DNA of 64,000 nucleotides from contig NZ_JAHXZM010000002.1 of NCBI RefSeq assembly GCF_019429535.1, forward strand, positions 248,001-312,000, read 5' to 3'. This document shows, in pieces, positions 1-7,735 of the stretch. The DNA is from Sphingomonas citricola (GTDB lineage: Bacteria; Pseudomonadota; Alphaproteobacteria; Sphingomonadales; Sphingomonadaceae). The notes beneath the pieces were generated by a model. The model was not told the origin of the DNA. It did not search any database and saw nothing but the letters and a program-made list of their open reading frames with translations. The first letter of the stretch is position 1; every line of letters starts with the position of its first letter. Position numbers and translations under genes: made by a program.

Positions 1-29
1 AGGGCGGCGGCTAGGAGGGTCAGGCGCAT
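1..29 (-). CDS. 5' end of an exported protein gene (truncated by window edge)
   Basis: Only the first nine codons are inside the window. They read MRLTLLAAA, which looks like the positive start and hydrophobic core of a signal peptide. A GGAG ribosome binding site lies five bases upstream of the ATG at 29, which is why I believe the start. Nothing can be said about function. The gene is divergent from the BLUF gene; the 197 bases between them carry both promoters. Confidence 0.5.
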
Positions 30-226
30 CGTCACTCCGAACAAACGGGAAAGCGTGTTGCCGGCATAACACCCGCGCGCAGGCCCGCAAGTCACGGCAG
101 GGACAATGTCTTTTTTCCCCTCATGTCACCCTGCTGCGGCCGGCTCGCTGATCGCGCGAGGACAATCCGCCGTCACGATCGTCCGCCCGGCGGAACCCGA
201 CGTCCTTCCCGCACGCTAGGCCGACC

Positions 227-622
227 ATGTACCGCGTGATCTATGTCAGTCGTTCCGCCATCGCAGGTCAGCGCGAGGTACTCCGCGACATCGTCCGGCA
301 CGCCGCCGAGCGTAACCGGGCGGCGGGAGTCACCGGCATGTTATGGTCGGACGGTGAGCATTTCGTGCAGGCGCTCGAGGGAAGCGAGCCGGCGGTCACC
401 GCGACGATGCAGCGCATTATCGCCGATCCGCGTCACACCGCGATCGAGATCGCCGAGAGGCGCGCGATCCAGTCTCCCCGTTTCGGTGCATGGTCGATGA
501 TCGAGGCGGGCGAGAGCATGCTCGGCGACGAATGCGGCGCGTTCCTTATCGGTTTGGCAGGGATGGCGGGCACGTCGGCGAACACTCACGTCCGCGAGGT
601 CATCCTGCGGTCGCTCGGCTGA
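227..622 (+). CDS. BLUF-domain blue-light sensor protein
   Basis: A stand-alone 131-residue BLUF protein, which binds FAD and senses blue light by rearranging the hydrogen-bond network around the flavin. The residues expected of a working photoreceptor are all in register: Tyr6, Asn30, Gln48 (in HFVQALEG), Trp89 and Met91. The domain spans about residues 1-95 and the remaining 35 residues are a short C-terminal cap with no effector domain, so signalling would go through a protein partner. It is a monocistronic gene. The partner is not evident from the neighbours. Family assignment is secure; the biological output is unknown. Confidence 0.93.
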   Translation: MYRVIYVSRSAIAGQREVLRDIVRHAAERNRAAGVTGMLWSDGEHFVQALEGSEPAVTATMQRIIADPRHTAIEIAERRAIQSPRFGAWSMIEAGESMLGDECGAFLIGLAGMAGTSANTHVREVILRSLG

Positions 623-891
623 TCGTCGCGCGCGGTTGAGGTCGTTCCGTCTTCCGCAGGCACGTGCGCGAGATACATAACTGATCGAAGTCTTCGCCAA
701 ATTGTCGGCCATGCCGATCCGCCATCGGTCTTATTTTTGCGCACCCCTTACATCCGCGCGAACAATCCCCGATATGGGCATCAGCTAAAGTCGCAAATCG
801 ACGGTTCTCGGCTTTGCGGCTCGTTCCTTCCTTCCCTGCACGGCGGCCACGGGTCGCGGGCATGTGTTCGGACCCGAATAAAGGAACGAAC

Positions 892-1101
892 ATGAGCATC
901 ACCGGCACCGTCAAATTCTTCAACGCCGACAAGGGCTATGGCTTCATCGCGCCCGAGACGGGCGGCGACGACGCGTTCGTCCACATCAGCGCGGTCGAGC
1001 GTGCGGGCATGGTCACACTGCAACAAAATCAGCGCGTTTCCTACGACCTGGAGGAAGATCGGCGCGGCAAGATGGCTGCGGTGAACATCCAGGCCGTGTG
1101 A
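892..1101 (+). CDS. CspA-family cold-shock protein
   Basis: A 69-residue single cold-shock domain that binds single-stranded RNA or DNA and acts as an RNA chaperone in the cytoplasm. RNP1 (KGYGFI, residues 14-19) and RNP2 (FVHIS, residues 29-33) are intact. The start at 892 is preceded by AAGGA; an upstream in-frame ATG at 814 would add 26 residues unlike the family, so it is not used. The leader of over 250 bases upstream of the start is long, which is usual for cold-shock genes with structured leaders, but I see no single convincing hairpin there. Confidence 0.95.
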   Translation: MSITGTVKFFNADKGYGFIAPETGGDDAFVHISAVERAGMVTLQQNQRVSYDLEEDRRGKMAAVNIQAV

Positions 1102-1163
1102 TCGTGCGGGGGCGGCGGCAATCTCGCTGCCTCCCCTCTTTGCTGCCATCAGGAGTGCCACCG

Positions 1164-1352
1164 ATGTCGTACGACGCAAACTTCTGCCGAAACCAGGCCG
1201 CGACCCAGCGGAGCGATGCCGCGACGGCGACGTTGCAGAACGTCCGCGAACGCTGCGAGCGCGCGGCCGCGTCATGGGACGCGATGGCGATCCGCGCGGA
1301 GCGGGTCGACACCGGACGCCGCACCGCCGCGTCGCGTCAGCCGGCGGATTGA
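1164..1352 (+). CDS. Small conserved hypothetical protein (62 aa)
   Basis: Starts MSYDANFCRNQ and continues as one predicted amphipathic helix rich in Ala, Arg and Asn, with the pattern TLQNVRERCERAAASWDAMA. Small helical proteins of this type, with a Cys-Arg start and an N-V-R-E-R core, are common in alphaproteobacteria and have no assigned role. AGGAG sits nine bases before the ATG, which supports the start. It follows the cold-shock gene by 62 bases and may be transcribed with it. No membrane segment or signal peptide. Confidence 0.7.
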   Translation: MSYDANFCRNQAATQRSDAATATLQNVRERCERAAASWDAMAIRAERVDTGRRTAASRQPAD

Positions 1353-1420
1353 CCCAGCCTCGATCCGCCGCCCATGCCCGCGCCGCGCTGAACGCGGGCA
1401 CGCGTTTCCTGCGCGCCAGG

Positions 1421-1948
1421 ATGCACACGACCCGCGCTCCGTCATTGCTTCGGCACGATTTCACCGATCTGGTGCAGGCGCGTTATCTGGCTAATTGCCT
1501 CGGCGAACTTGATCGCTTTCTCCACCATCTGCTCGACGCAATCTCCCCGCCCGTCGGGCCGAGGCGCCATAACGCGGCGCTGAAGCTGGCTGCGCTCTTG
1601 GCACACGATCTCGTCACACCGGACGATCAGCGACGGCTGCGCGCGCTGGGACGTTCGCGCGCGTGCCTTCGCCATTGCCGGGGTCTCGTCACCCGCGGCG
1701 ACACGGCGGATGCCAAGTGGCTGACGAGCGGTTGGATCGATCCGCGTACGGCTGCGCTGCGGCGATACCGCGTCGGCACCGTTGCGTGGCCGACCGGCCG
1801 CGATGTCCTCGACGTCTGCGCCTTCTACGATGATCTCGCGATCCGCCTCCTCGCCTCTTCCGCGGATGCCGCTCAGTACCGGTCCGATCGACGGGCGCCC
1901 GCCGAGCTCATGTCCGCTCAGCGCCTGCGCGCGGTGGTTGTCGCCTGA
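1421..1948 (+). CDS. Hypothetical protein (175 aa)
   Basis: I do not recognise a family. From about residue 8 onward the sequence has the composition of a soluble helical protein (for example NCLGELDRFLHHLL and ALKLAALLAHDLV). The frame is open upstream to 1274 but that part is Arg/Pro/His-rich and looks non-coding, so I start at the ATG at 1421. No good ribosome binding site is visible, which lowers confidence. It lies 68 bases after the preceding small gene on the same strand. Confidence 0.5.
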   Translation: MHTTRAPSLLRHDFTDLVQARYLANCLGELDRFLHHLLDAISPPVGPRRHNAALKLAALLAHDLVTPDDQRRLRALGRSRACLRHCRGLVTRGDTADAKWLTSGWIDPRTAALRRYRVGTVAWPTGRDVLDVCAFYDDLAIRLLASSADAAQYRSDRRAPAELMSAQRLRAVVVA

Positions 1949-2128
1949 GCGCACGCCACGTCGCCGATCGGTCGCGCGCAACGGCGGGCGAGATCGCCGC
2001 ATCGAAGCCGTCCAAATCTGAACCAGATCGACCCATCGCACCGACCGGCCGCCGCGTCAGACTCATTGCAGAATCGAACCGAATCCGATACGGACCTAAT
2101 CGCTTGATCCTCGATGCGGGAGGAGGCA

Positions 2129-2386
2129 ATGAGGTCGCGGGAGTACCACCATCATCGTGCCGCGCAGGAAAGCCGGATGAAGGCGCAGGCCGTCGGGCCG
2201 GCGATCCTCCTCCACGAGACAATGCTCTTCTATCATCTCGAACAATGTCACGCCGCGATTGAGAGCGATCGGTTCTGCGTAACGTGCTCTCTGAAGAGCG
2301 TTTGCGACCGCCATCACCACAATCTCGACAGGGGGACGACGGTCTGGGTGGTCGACCTCGTCGCCACCGCGGCGAGCACGGACTGA
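2129..2386 (+). CDS. Small hypothetical protein with Cys/His cluster
   Basis: An 85-residue reading frame with a CVTCSLKSVCDRHHH segment near residues 54-68, which could bind a metal or form disulphides; I know no family for it. The ATG at 2129 is preceded by GGGAGG (2118-2123) at five bases. The surrounding run 2118-2126 reads GGGAGGAGG, an exact complement of the loop motif of the sRNA at 4080-4190 (see findings). An alternative start is the ATG at 2114. Coding status is uncertain. Confidence 0.4.
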   Translation: MRSREYHHHRAAQESRMKAQAVGPAILLHETMLFYHLEQCHAAIESDRFCVTCSLKSVCDRHHHNLDRGTTVWVVDLVATAASTD

Positions 2387-2565
2387 ACCGGGCGAGGGGC
2401 GCTCAGAGGGCAGGGAGGCCGCAATCGAGTTACGGGCGCGATCCGGCGCACCGAGGAAGTATGTTGATGGTGGAGCGCGATGCCCTGGGGCATGCCCCCG
2501 GCGACCATCAGATCAACGTGGCCGACCAAGCCCTCGGCACCCTCGAACCACCGACGCCACAACGG

Positions 2566-2597
2566 AAAAACCCCGCCTTCCCAAAGGGACGACGAGG
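2566..2597 (-). terminator. Intrinsic terminator of tRNA-Val
   Basis: On the minus strand, just after the tRNA 3' end, a 12-bp stem with one mismatch (arms 2586-2597 and 2571-2582, three-base loop) is followed by five T (2570-2566). Confidence 0.8.
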
Positions 2598-2604
2598 TCT
2601 TTCA

Positions 2605-2679
2605 TGGTGGGCGTGGCAAGGATTGAACTTGCGACCCCTGCGATGTCAACACAGTGCTCTACCACTGAGCTACACGCCC
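2605..2679 (-). tRNA. tRNA-Val (anticodon GAC)
   Basis: A 75-base cloverleaf including an encoded CCA end (2605-2607). The acceptor stem pairs GGGCGTG with CACGCCC, the D arm has GCTCAGTGGTAGAGC, the anticodon stem is CTGTG/CGCAG around loop TTGACAT, giving anticodon GAC, and the T arm contains GTTCAATCC. Confidence 0.97.
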
Positions 2680-2722
2680 GAGGGGGGTGCCTCTAGCGGG
2701 GGTCGGGGGGCATGGCAAGCAC

Positions 2723-3100
2723 TCAATTCAATTCATTCATCGCATTGACGTTGAACAGCCGATCTACCTCCATCACCAGGTCGCGCAGGTGGAACGGCTT
2801 GGACAGGACGCGCGCCTGCGGCATCGCGGTGCCGGCTTTCAGCGTCACCGCCGCGAAGCCGGTGATGAACATGACGCGCAGCGTCGGCACCATCTCTGAC
2901 GCCTTTTGCGCCAGTTCGATCCCGTCCATCTCGGGCATCACGATGTCGGTCAGCAGCAGGTCGAACGTCTCCTGCTCCAGCAGCGGCAGCGCCGCGGTGC
3001 CGCGGTCGACCGCGCTGACCGAATAGCCCGACTTCTCCAGCGCACGCGTCAGATATTCGCGCATCACCGCGTCGTCCTCAGCCAGCAAAATCTTGATCAT
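2723..3100 (-). CDS. cpdR: CpdR-type single-domain response regulator
   Basis: A 125-residue receiver domain with no output domain. Acidic pair Glu8/Asp9/Asp10, phospho-acceptor Asp52 in TDIVMPEMDG, Thr80 and Lys101 are all present. In Caulobacter CpdR, when unphosphorylated, primes ClpXP for degradation of cell-cycle proteins; the same role is inferred here from sequence likeness. Two adjacent ATGs occur (3103 and 3100); GAGG upstream is better spaced for the second. It faces away from the amidohydrolase gene, leaving 134 bases for both promoters. Confidence 0.88.
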   Translation of the reverse strand: MIKILLAEDDAVMREYLTRALEKSGYSVSAVDRGTAALPLLEQETFDLLLTDIVMPEMDGIELAQKASEMVPTLRVMFITGFAAVTLKAGTAMPQARVLSKPFHLRDLVMEVDRLFNVNAMNELN

Positions 3101-3234
3101 CATCACCCTCGATCGAACGACCGCGATTATGCCCAACGAAGGCGTAAATTTCCACCGCCGGAAATGGTGAACGCCGTCGCAACGCGGCACATGGTGTTGC
3201 CCCTGCGGCGAAGCTCCCATACGCTCGGCTGCTG

Positions 3235-4080
3235 ATGACCGCATCGTTCCGCACCATCGGCAGCATTGTGCCCGATAGCCCGGTGGTGCTGTCGGTGCCG
3301 CATGCCGGGCGCGCCTATCCGCCCGCGCTATCCGCATCGCTGCGGGTGCCGCCCGCCAGCCTGTCGGCGCTGGAGGACCGCTTCGTCGACGCGGTGGCGC
3401 TCGAGGCGCGCCGCGACGAGACGCTGCTGCTGCAGGATGCGCCGCGCGCGTGGATCGACCTCAACCGTGCCGAGCACGAGCGCGATCCGCTGCTCGACGA
3501 GGGGGCGCGGCGGTCTCACCTGTCGGCCAAGGTTCGCGCCGGGTTGGGGATCGTTCCCCGGCGGACCGCCGCGACCGGCGATATCTGGAGGCGGCGGCTC
3601 GGGGCGGACGAGGTGGAGGCGCGGATCGCGGCGGATCACCGGCCCTATCACCACGCGCTCGGCACCGCGCTCTCGCGTGCACGCGACCGGTTCGGGATCG
3701 CGATCCTCCTCGACATCCACTCGATGCCGTCGCTGCCGGGCGGGTGCACCCGCGTGGTGGTGGGTGATCGCTTTGGGCGCGCGGCGGCCGGGCGTTTCAC
3801 CCGGCGCGTCGAGGCGGAGATCGAGGCCGTGGGGTTGGCGCACGCGCTCAACAGTCCGTACGCTGGTGGGTATATTCTCGAATGCCACGCGCGGCCCGCC
3901 GAGCAGGTACACGCGATCCAGCTCGAGATCGATCGCGCGCTTTATCTCGACACGCGGTTCGATCAGCCGGGACCTGGGCTGTCGCGCACGGTGATGCTCG
4001 TCCGCGCGATCATCGACGCGCTGCGCGACGAGGCGCTGGCGGGCGCGAGCGGCTCCGATCTGGCGCAGGCGGCGGAATGA
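3235..4080 (+). CDS. N-formylglutamate amidohydrolase family protein
   Basis: A 281-residue cytoplasmic hydrolase of the N-formylglutamate amidohydrolase family. Family features seen are the N-terminal SVPHAGRAYPP, the WIDLNRAEHERDPLL segment, and the metal-site motif DIHSMPS followed later by ECHARPAEQVHAIQLEIDR. Classical members cleave N-formyl-L-glutamate at the end of histidine breakdown, but no hut genes are nearby, so the substrate here is not proven. Its stop codon touches the A-run that is the minus-strand terminator of the sRNA gene. Confidence 0.88.
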   Translation: MTASFRTIGSIVPDSPVVLSVPHAGRAYPPALSASLRVPPASLSALEDRFVDAVALEARRDETLLLQDAPRAWIDLNRAEHERDPLLDEGARRSHLSAKVRAGLGIVPRRTAATGDIWRRRLGADEVEARIAADHRPYHHALGTALSRARDRFGIAILLDIHSMPSLPGGCTRVVVGDRFGRAAAGRFTRRVEAEIEAVGLAHALNSPYAGGYILECHARPAEQVHAIQLEIDRALYLDTRFDQPGPGLSRTVMLVRAIIDALRDEALAGASGSDLAQAAE

Positions 4081-4112
4081 AAAAAAAGCCACCGTGCTAA
4101 AAGCACGGTGGC
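4080..4112 (-). terminator. Strong intrinsic terminator (sRNA and cytochrome b561)
   Basis: A perfect 11-bp stem (arms 4102-4112 and 4088-4098, loop of three T on the minus strand) followed by eight T (4087-4080). It ends both the sRNA and any read-through from the sapC-cytochrome b561 operon. Confidence 0.92.
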
Positions 4113-4190
4113 CGAGGTTCAGGGAGGAGGCACATCAGAAGATGTGCCGTACGGCCTTGCGAAAGGGGGGACACAAGAACCGTACGCTTG
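4080..4190 (-). ncRNA. Candidate trans-acting sRNA with CCUCCUCCC motif
   Basis: On the minus strand about 110 bases fold into three clean hairpins. Hairpin 1: CGTACGG (4187-4181) pairs exactly with CCGTACG, with an inner CTTGTG/CGCAAG stem holding a loop of six C. Hairpin 2: GGCACATC/GATGTGCC around TTCT. Then comes the 9-mer CCTCCTCCC (complement of 4121-4129 region GGGAGGAGG), and finally a strong terminator. The CCUCCUCCC motif is the hallmark of the stress-induced CcsR/cuckoo sRNAs described in Rhodobacter and other alphaproteobacteria; membership is inferred. A promoter-like sequence sits at the right distance upstream. It could alternatively be made from the 3' end of the cytochrome b561 message. 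Confidence 0.7.
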
Positions 4191-4192
4191 AG

Positions 4193-4221
4193 AACATATG
4201 ATCTGGGTCAAAGGTTTCAAG
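4193..4221 (-). promoter_or_regulatory. Promoter of the sRNA, RpoH-like
   Basis: Minus strand CTTGAAA (4221-4215), 14 bases, then CATATG (4200-4195). Read as a housekeeping promoter it is TTGAAA-N16-TATGTT. The leading CTTGAAA and short spacing resemble heat-shock sigma sites. It predicts a transcript start near 4188, exactly where the first hairpin begins. Inference from sequence only. Confidence 0.5.
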
Positions 4222-4268
4222 CAACGCGCGAGAAAAACACCGTTTCCCGCGCACGCCTCATCGCAGCG

Positions 4269-4817
4269 TCAGCGGCGTAGCGCGGGGGCCATCCGCTGGA
4301 ACACATGGTCGCGCAGCACCAGGTGATGACGCAGCGCTGCGGCGATGTGCAGGACGACCAGCGCGAGCATCACCCAACCCAGCACGCCGTGCGCGCTGTG
4401 TCCCGCATCGGCAGCGCCCGAACCGATCGGCAGCAGCGGTACGTTGAACAGCCCGAACCAGCTAAGCGGGCGCGTCGCCTCCGGCCCCGACACCATCGCC
4501 CACCCCGTCAGCGGCATCGCGATCATTAGCAGGTATAGCGTCCAGTGGCTCGCGTGCGCGGCGCCGCGCTCCCACGCGGGCGTGCCCGCGGGAAGCGGCG
4601 GGGGGCGGTGCGCCAACCGCCACGCGACGCGCGCCGCGGTGAGCGCGAGCACGGTGATGCCGATCGCCTTGTGCGCTCCCATCAGCTTGCGCAGCGCCGG
4701 GATGCCGTCATGCCCGATGCCGATCACCAGATTGGCGATCACCAGCGCCGCGATCGTCCAGTGGAACGCGATCGCCACCGACGAATAGCGGGCGGTGTCG
4801 GTGGTCGATCGATTCAT
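4269..4817 (-). CDS. Cytochrome b561 family protein
   Basis: A 182-residue inner-membrane di-haem cytochrome with four predicted membrane helices. Likely haem ligands are the histidines in AFHWTIA, MGAHKAIG, ASHWTLY and VVLHIAAALRHH. The family passes electrons from the quinone pool, in E. coli CybB with superoxide as a possible donor. It starts 13 bases after the end of sapC on the same strand, so the two are very likely one operon, ending at the terminator near 4080. Confidence 0.9.
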   Translation of the reverse strand: MNRSTTDTARYSSVAIAFHWTIAALVIANLVIGIGHDGIPALRKLMGAHKAIGITVLALTAARVAWRLAHRPPPLPAGTPAWERGAAHASHWTLYLLMIAMPLTGWAMVSGPEATRPLSWFGLFNVPLLPIGSGAADAGHSAHGVLGWVMLALVVLHIAAALRHHLVLRDHVFQRMAPALRR

Positions 4818-4830
4818 GGCTGTTATCCGA

Positions 4831-5598
4831 TCAGAAAGAAAGGGTTGGCTGCGGCATCTTGCCGAGGCGCACCTGACGCGAGAAGATCTCGCGCATCAGC
4901 GCCAACGAGAAGAGGTGCGCGTACAGAAGCGGCAGCATGCCCGACTGCGAAATCTTGCGCAATTGATCGCCGCGCAGCTCGGCGAGCTTCTGCTCGTCGA
5001 CCATCTGGAAGCCGCGGTAGACGAACGGCTGCTCGACGCCTTCCTGCTGGATCGACACCTCGCCGTCCATCAGCAGGTCCATCTCGCGCAGTTCCTTCAT
5101 GAACTGATTGGTGCGCGCACCGGCCTGCTCGAAGCTCTCGGTGAATTGCAGGACATTCTGGACGATCTCGGTCGGCTTGCCGTCCTGGAACATCGGTTCA
5201 CCGTCCTCGAACGGGCCGATCGTGTCCGAGGTCGGATCGAAGCACAGCGACAGCTCCTGCGCGTCGGGGCTGAGCCGCGCGAGCATGTACGGGTAGCGGC
5301 GGATATAGGCGGGGACGTAGAAATCCTCGCTCAGCAGCTTGCCCTCGTCGTCGACGAAGACGTTGACGCCCTCGTTCAGGCCCATCAGCCCGATCGGGAT
5401 CGCGTCGTCACCGACCGAGAAGACGATCGGCATGAAACGCTGGACGAGCGGGAACTCTTCCACGGTCAACGGCACGGCGTGCTGCTGCGCGAGGAAGGGG
5501 GCGACGTTCGCCGGGCGAATGCGGTAATTCGCGTGGGCCTCGCTCGAGAGCGGCTCCAGGCCATTGTAGAAGAGTGGAAGCTGCGGCGCGCTGGCCAT
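4831..5598 (-). CDS. SapC family protein
   Basis: A 255-residue protein of the SapC family, named for a Campylobacter S-layer-associated protein but widespread in proteobacteria with no settled function. Recognised by RPANVAPFLAQQHAVPLTVEEF near the start and IGLMGLNEGVNVFVDDEGK further on. No signal peptide is visible. GGAGA lies ten bases before the ATG. It precedes the cytochrome b561 gene by 13 bases. Family call secure, role unknown. Confidence 0.9.
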   Translation of the reverse strand: MASAPQLPLFYNGLEPLSSEAHANYRIRPANVAPFLAQQHAVPLTVEEFPLVQRFMPIVFSVGDDAIPIGLMGLNEGVNVFVDDEGKLLSEDFYVPAYIRRYPYMLARLSPDAQELSLCFDPTSDTIGPFEDGEPMFQDGKPTEIVQNVLQFTESFEQAGARTNQFMKELREMDLLMDGEVSIQQEGVEQPFVYRGFQMVDEQKLAELRGDQLRKISQSGMLPLLYAHLFSLALMREIFSRQVRLGKMPQPTLSF

Positions 5599-5733
5599 TG
5601 AACGTGTCTCCAGATGTGTTCGTTTTCAGGTCCGCGCGAAAGGTTCCCGCTCAGCCCTGCTTTTTCCGCGGGTTATTCGGTGCGGATCGCGTGCGCAAGC
5701 AGGTTCGGCCCGTCCGCTGCGTAGTAGCGACGT

Positions 5734-7182
5734 TCAGCGCGCGATCAGCTTGCCCGGATTGAACAGCCAGTCGGGATCGAACGCCTGCTTGATCGCGCGC
5801 AACGCGCCCATCCGCGCGGGCGATGACAGGCGGGCCAGCTCAGCGATCTTCATCTGGCCGATGCCGTGCTCGGCGGAGATCGATCCGCCGGCGGCGACGA
5901 CCAGATCGTGGACGAAGGCGGACACGACCGGCACCTGCGCGCCGTACCAGTCTGCCGGGTCGGTGCCGGCGGGCGCACGGACGTGGAAGTGGACGTTGCC
6001 GTCCCCCAGATGCCCGAACCCCGAGGCGCGGGTGCCGGGAAAGCGCGCCTCGCACGCCGCCGCCGCCTCCACCATGAAGCGCGGCATCGCCTCGACCGGT
6101 ACCGAGATGTCGTGCTGCGCCGCGGGACCGGTCGCGCGCTCGGCGTCCGAGATCGACTCGCGCATCCGCCAGAATCCGTCGGCTTGCGCCTCGCTCGCCG
6201 CGATCGTCGCATCGGCGATCAGCCCGTCTTCGAGCGCGGCGGCTAGTACACGTTCGATGATCGAGGCAGGGCTGATCGCCGCATCGACCGCGGTTACCTC
6301 GATCAGCACGTGCCACGGTGCGCGCGTGGTCACTGGCGCACGCGCGTCGGGCAAATAGGCAAGCACCGCGTCGAGCGATTCCGTGGGCAGCAGTTCGAAG
6401 CTTTCGACGCCGTCGCTCGCTGCCTGGAACCGCCGCAGCAGGACGAGCGCATCATCGGGTGAGCCGAGCGCGACCCAGGCTACCGCGCGCGCGGCGATCG
6501 CGGGCACCAATCGCAGCGCCGCGGCGGTGACGATGCCCAACGTTCCCTCGGCGCCGATCAACAACTGGTTGAGGTCGTAGCCGCGATTGTCCTTTTTGAG
6601 CGGCGACAGTCCGTCGTGGAGCGATCCGTCGGGCAGCACCGCCTCCAGCCCCGCGACCAGTCCGCGCATCGTGCCGAAGCGCAGTACCTGCGTGCCGCCC
6701 GCGTTGGTCGACACCAATCCGCCGACGGTCGCCGATCCACGTGCACCAAGCGTCAGCGGGAAACGTCGTCCCACCGCCTGTGCGGCATCGTGCAATTCGG
6801 CGAGGATCACACCCGCCTCCGCCACTGCCAGCCCCGCGTCGGCGTCGACGCGCCGCAGCCGCTTCATGCGCCGAAGCGACAGGATCGCGGCGGTGCCGTC
6901 ACCGGGGGGAGTCGCGCCGCCCACCATCGAGCTGTTCCCGCCCTGCGGCACCAGCGGCACGCCATGCTTGCGTGTAGCACGAACCACTGCCTGCACCTGA
7001 TCGACGCTCTCCGGCTCGATCAGCAGGTCGGCGCGGCCGTGATAGCGCCGCCGCCAGTCGACCAGCCACGGCGCGATCGTGCTCGCGTCGGTGACGATCG
7101 CGCGCGCGGGCAAATGAGCGGAAAGGTCGGTCGCGAAACGGTCGAGCGTTGGTGTCATCCGCGTGTCTTGCGGCGAATTCAT
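5734..7182 (-). CDS. FAD-binding oxidoreductase (D-lactate/D-2-hydroxyglutarate dehydrogenase type)
   Basis: A 482-residue member of the GlcD/Dld flavoprotein family that oxidises D-2-hydroxy acids. The PCMH-type FAD domain is at the N-terminal half, with PQGGNSSMVGGATP, STNAGGTQVLRFG and LLIGAEGTLGIVT; the C-terminal FAD-oxidase domain carries GHLGDGNVHFHVR, whose histidines bind a metal in the family, and the ending SAEHGIGQMK. Substrate cannot be told from sequence; D-2-hydroxyglutarate and D-lactate are the main options. Start is either 7182 or the ATG at 7158; neither has a strong ribosome binding site. Confidence 0.88.
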   Translation of the reverse strand: MNSPQDTRMTPTLDRFATDLSAHLPARAIVTDASTIAPWLVDWRRRYHGRADLLIEPESVDQVQAVVRATRKHGVPLVPQGGNSSMVGGATPPGDGTAAILSLRRMKRLRRVDADAGLAVAEAGVILAELHDAAQAVGRRFPLTLGARGSATVGGLVSTNAGGTQVLRFGTMRGLVAGLEAVLPDGSLHDGLSPLKKDNRGYDLNQLLIGAEGTLGIVTAAALRLVPAIAARAVAWVALGSPDDALVLLRRFQAASDGVESFELLPTESLDAVLAYLPDARAPVTTRAPWHVLIEVTAVDAAISPASIIERVLAAALEDGLIADATIAASEAQADGFWRMRESISDAERATGPAAQHDISVPVEAMPRFMVEAAAACEARFPGTRASGFGHLGDGNVHFHVRAPAGTDPADWYGAQVPVVSAFVHDLVVAAGGSISAEHGIGQMKIAELARLSSPARMGALRAIKQAFDPDWLFNPGKLIAR

Positions 7183-7220
7183 CGAACGTTCAAATGACTC
7201 AACGCATCGAAGGCCCGCCG

Positions 7221-7700
7221 ATGGTCACGCGTGCCCGCTCTTTCCCTCCGTTTCGCTCGACATTGCTCGCGCCCGCCATGCTCGCGATCGCCGCGCCGAT
7301 GTTGGTGGGCGCGCAGGAGGTGCCGGCGTGGGCGGGCGAGCAATTCGCGCAACTGACCATCCATGAACGGCTGATCATCCGCATCCCGCGCATGTCACCC
7401 GCGCGCAGCCGGGTGGCGGTACCGGTATGGCGCGAGAAGAAGGGGCCGCGCTGCATTGAGATGCGGTCGCTGACCGGCGCCGCGATCGGCGGGGAGAATG
7501 ACGTCGATCTGGTCGTCGACGGCGTGAAGCGCGTGCGCGCCAAGCTCGATGACGAATGCCCCGCGGTAAACTTCGCGTCGGGCTTCTATCTGCGACCGAC
7601 GAGCGACGGGAAGATTTGCGCCGGCCGCGACGTGATCCGTGCCCGTACAGGCGCGCGTTGCGCGATAGATCGCTTCCGCCGGCTCGTCGCCGCGGACTGA
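7221..7700 (+). CDS. Secreted hypothetical protein
   Basis: A 159-residue protein with a signal peptide (LLAPAMLAIAAPMLVGAQ, cleavage probably after Ala-Gln near residue 31). The mature part contains four Cys (in PRCIEM, DDECPAV, KICAGRD and GARCAID), which suggests two disulphides in the periplasm. AAGG upstream of the ATG at 7221 decides the start; the frame is open back to 7149 but that would overlap the divergent dehydrogenase gene. No known family recognised. Confidence 0.72.
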   Translation: MVTRARSFPPFRSTLLAPAMLAIAAPMLVGAQEVPAWAGEQFAQLTIHERLIIRIPRMSPARSRVAVPVWREKKGPRCIEMRSLTGAAIGGENDVDLVVDGVKRVRAKLDDECPAVNFASGFYLRPTSDGKICAGRDVIRARTGARCAIDRFRRLVAAD

Positions 7701-7735
7701 GTGGCTGCGCGGTCAGACGCAGCCAGTTGAGGTTG

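Noticed and set aside
192..217. GGAAC-N17-CGCT before the BLUF gene
   Set aside because: One mismatch in the -10 and it would place the transcript start almost on the start codon.
1107..1141. G-rich/C-rich possible terminator after the cold-shock gene
   Set aside because: Only four consecutive pairs form before mismatches, and the T-run is weak.
2314..2562. Minus-strand frame beginning WRRWFEGAEGLVGHVDLM beside tRNA-Val
   Set aside because: TTG start, no ribosome binding site and a composition break after 40 residues; it also overlaps the tail of another candidate gene. Could be a gene remnant but I cannot support it.
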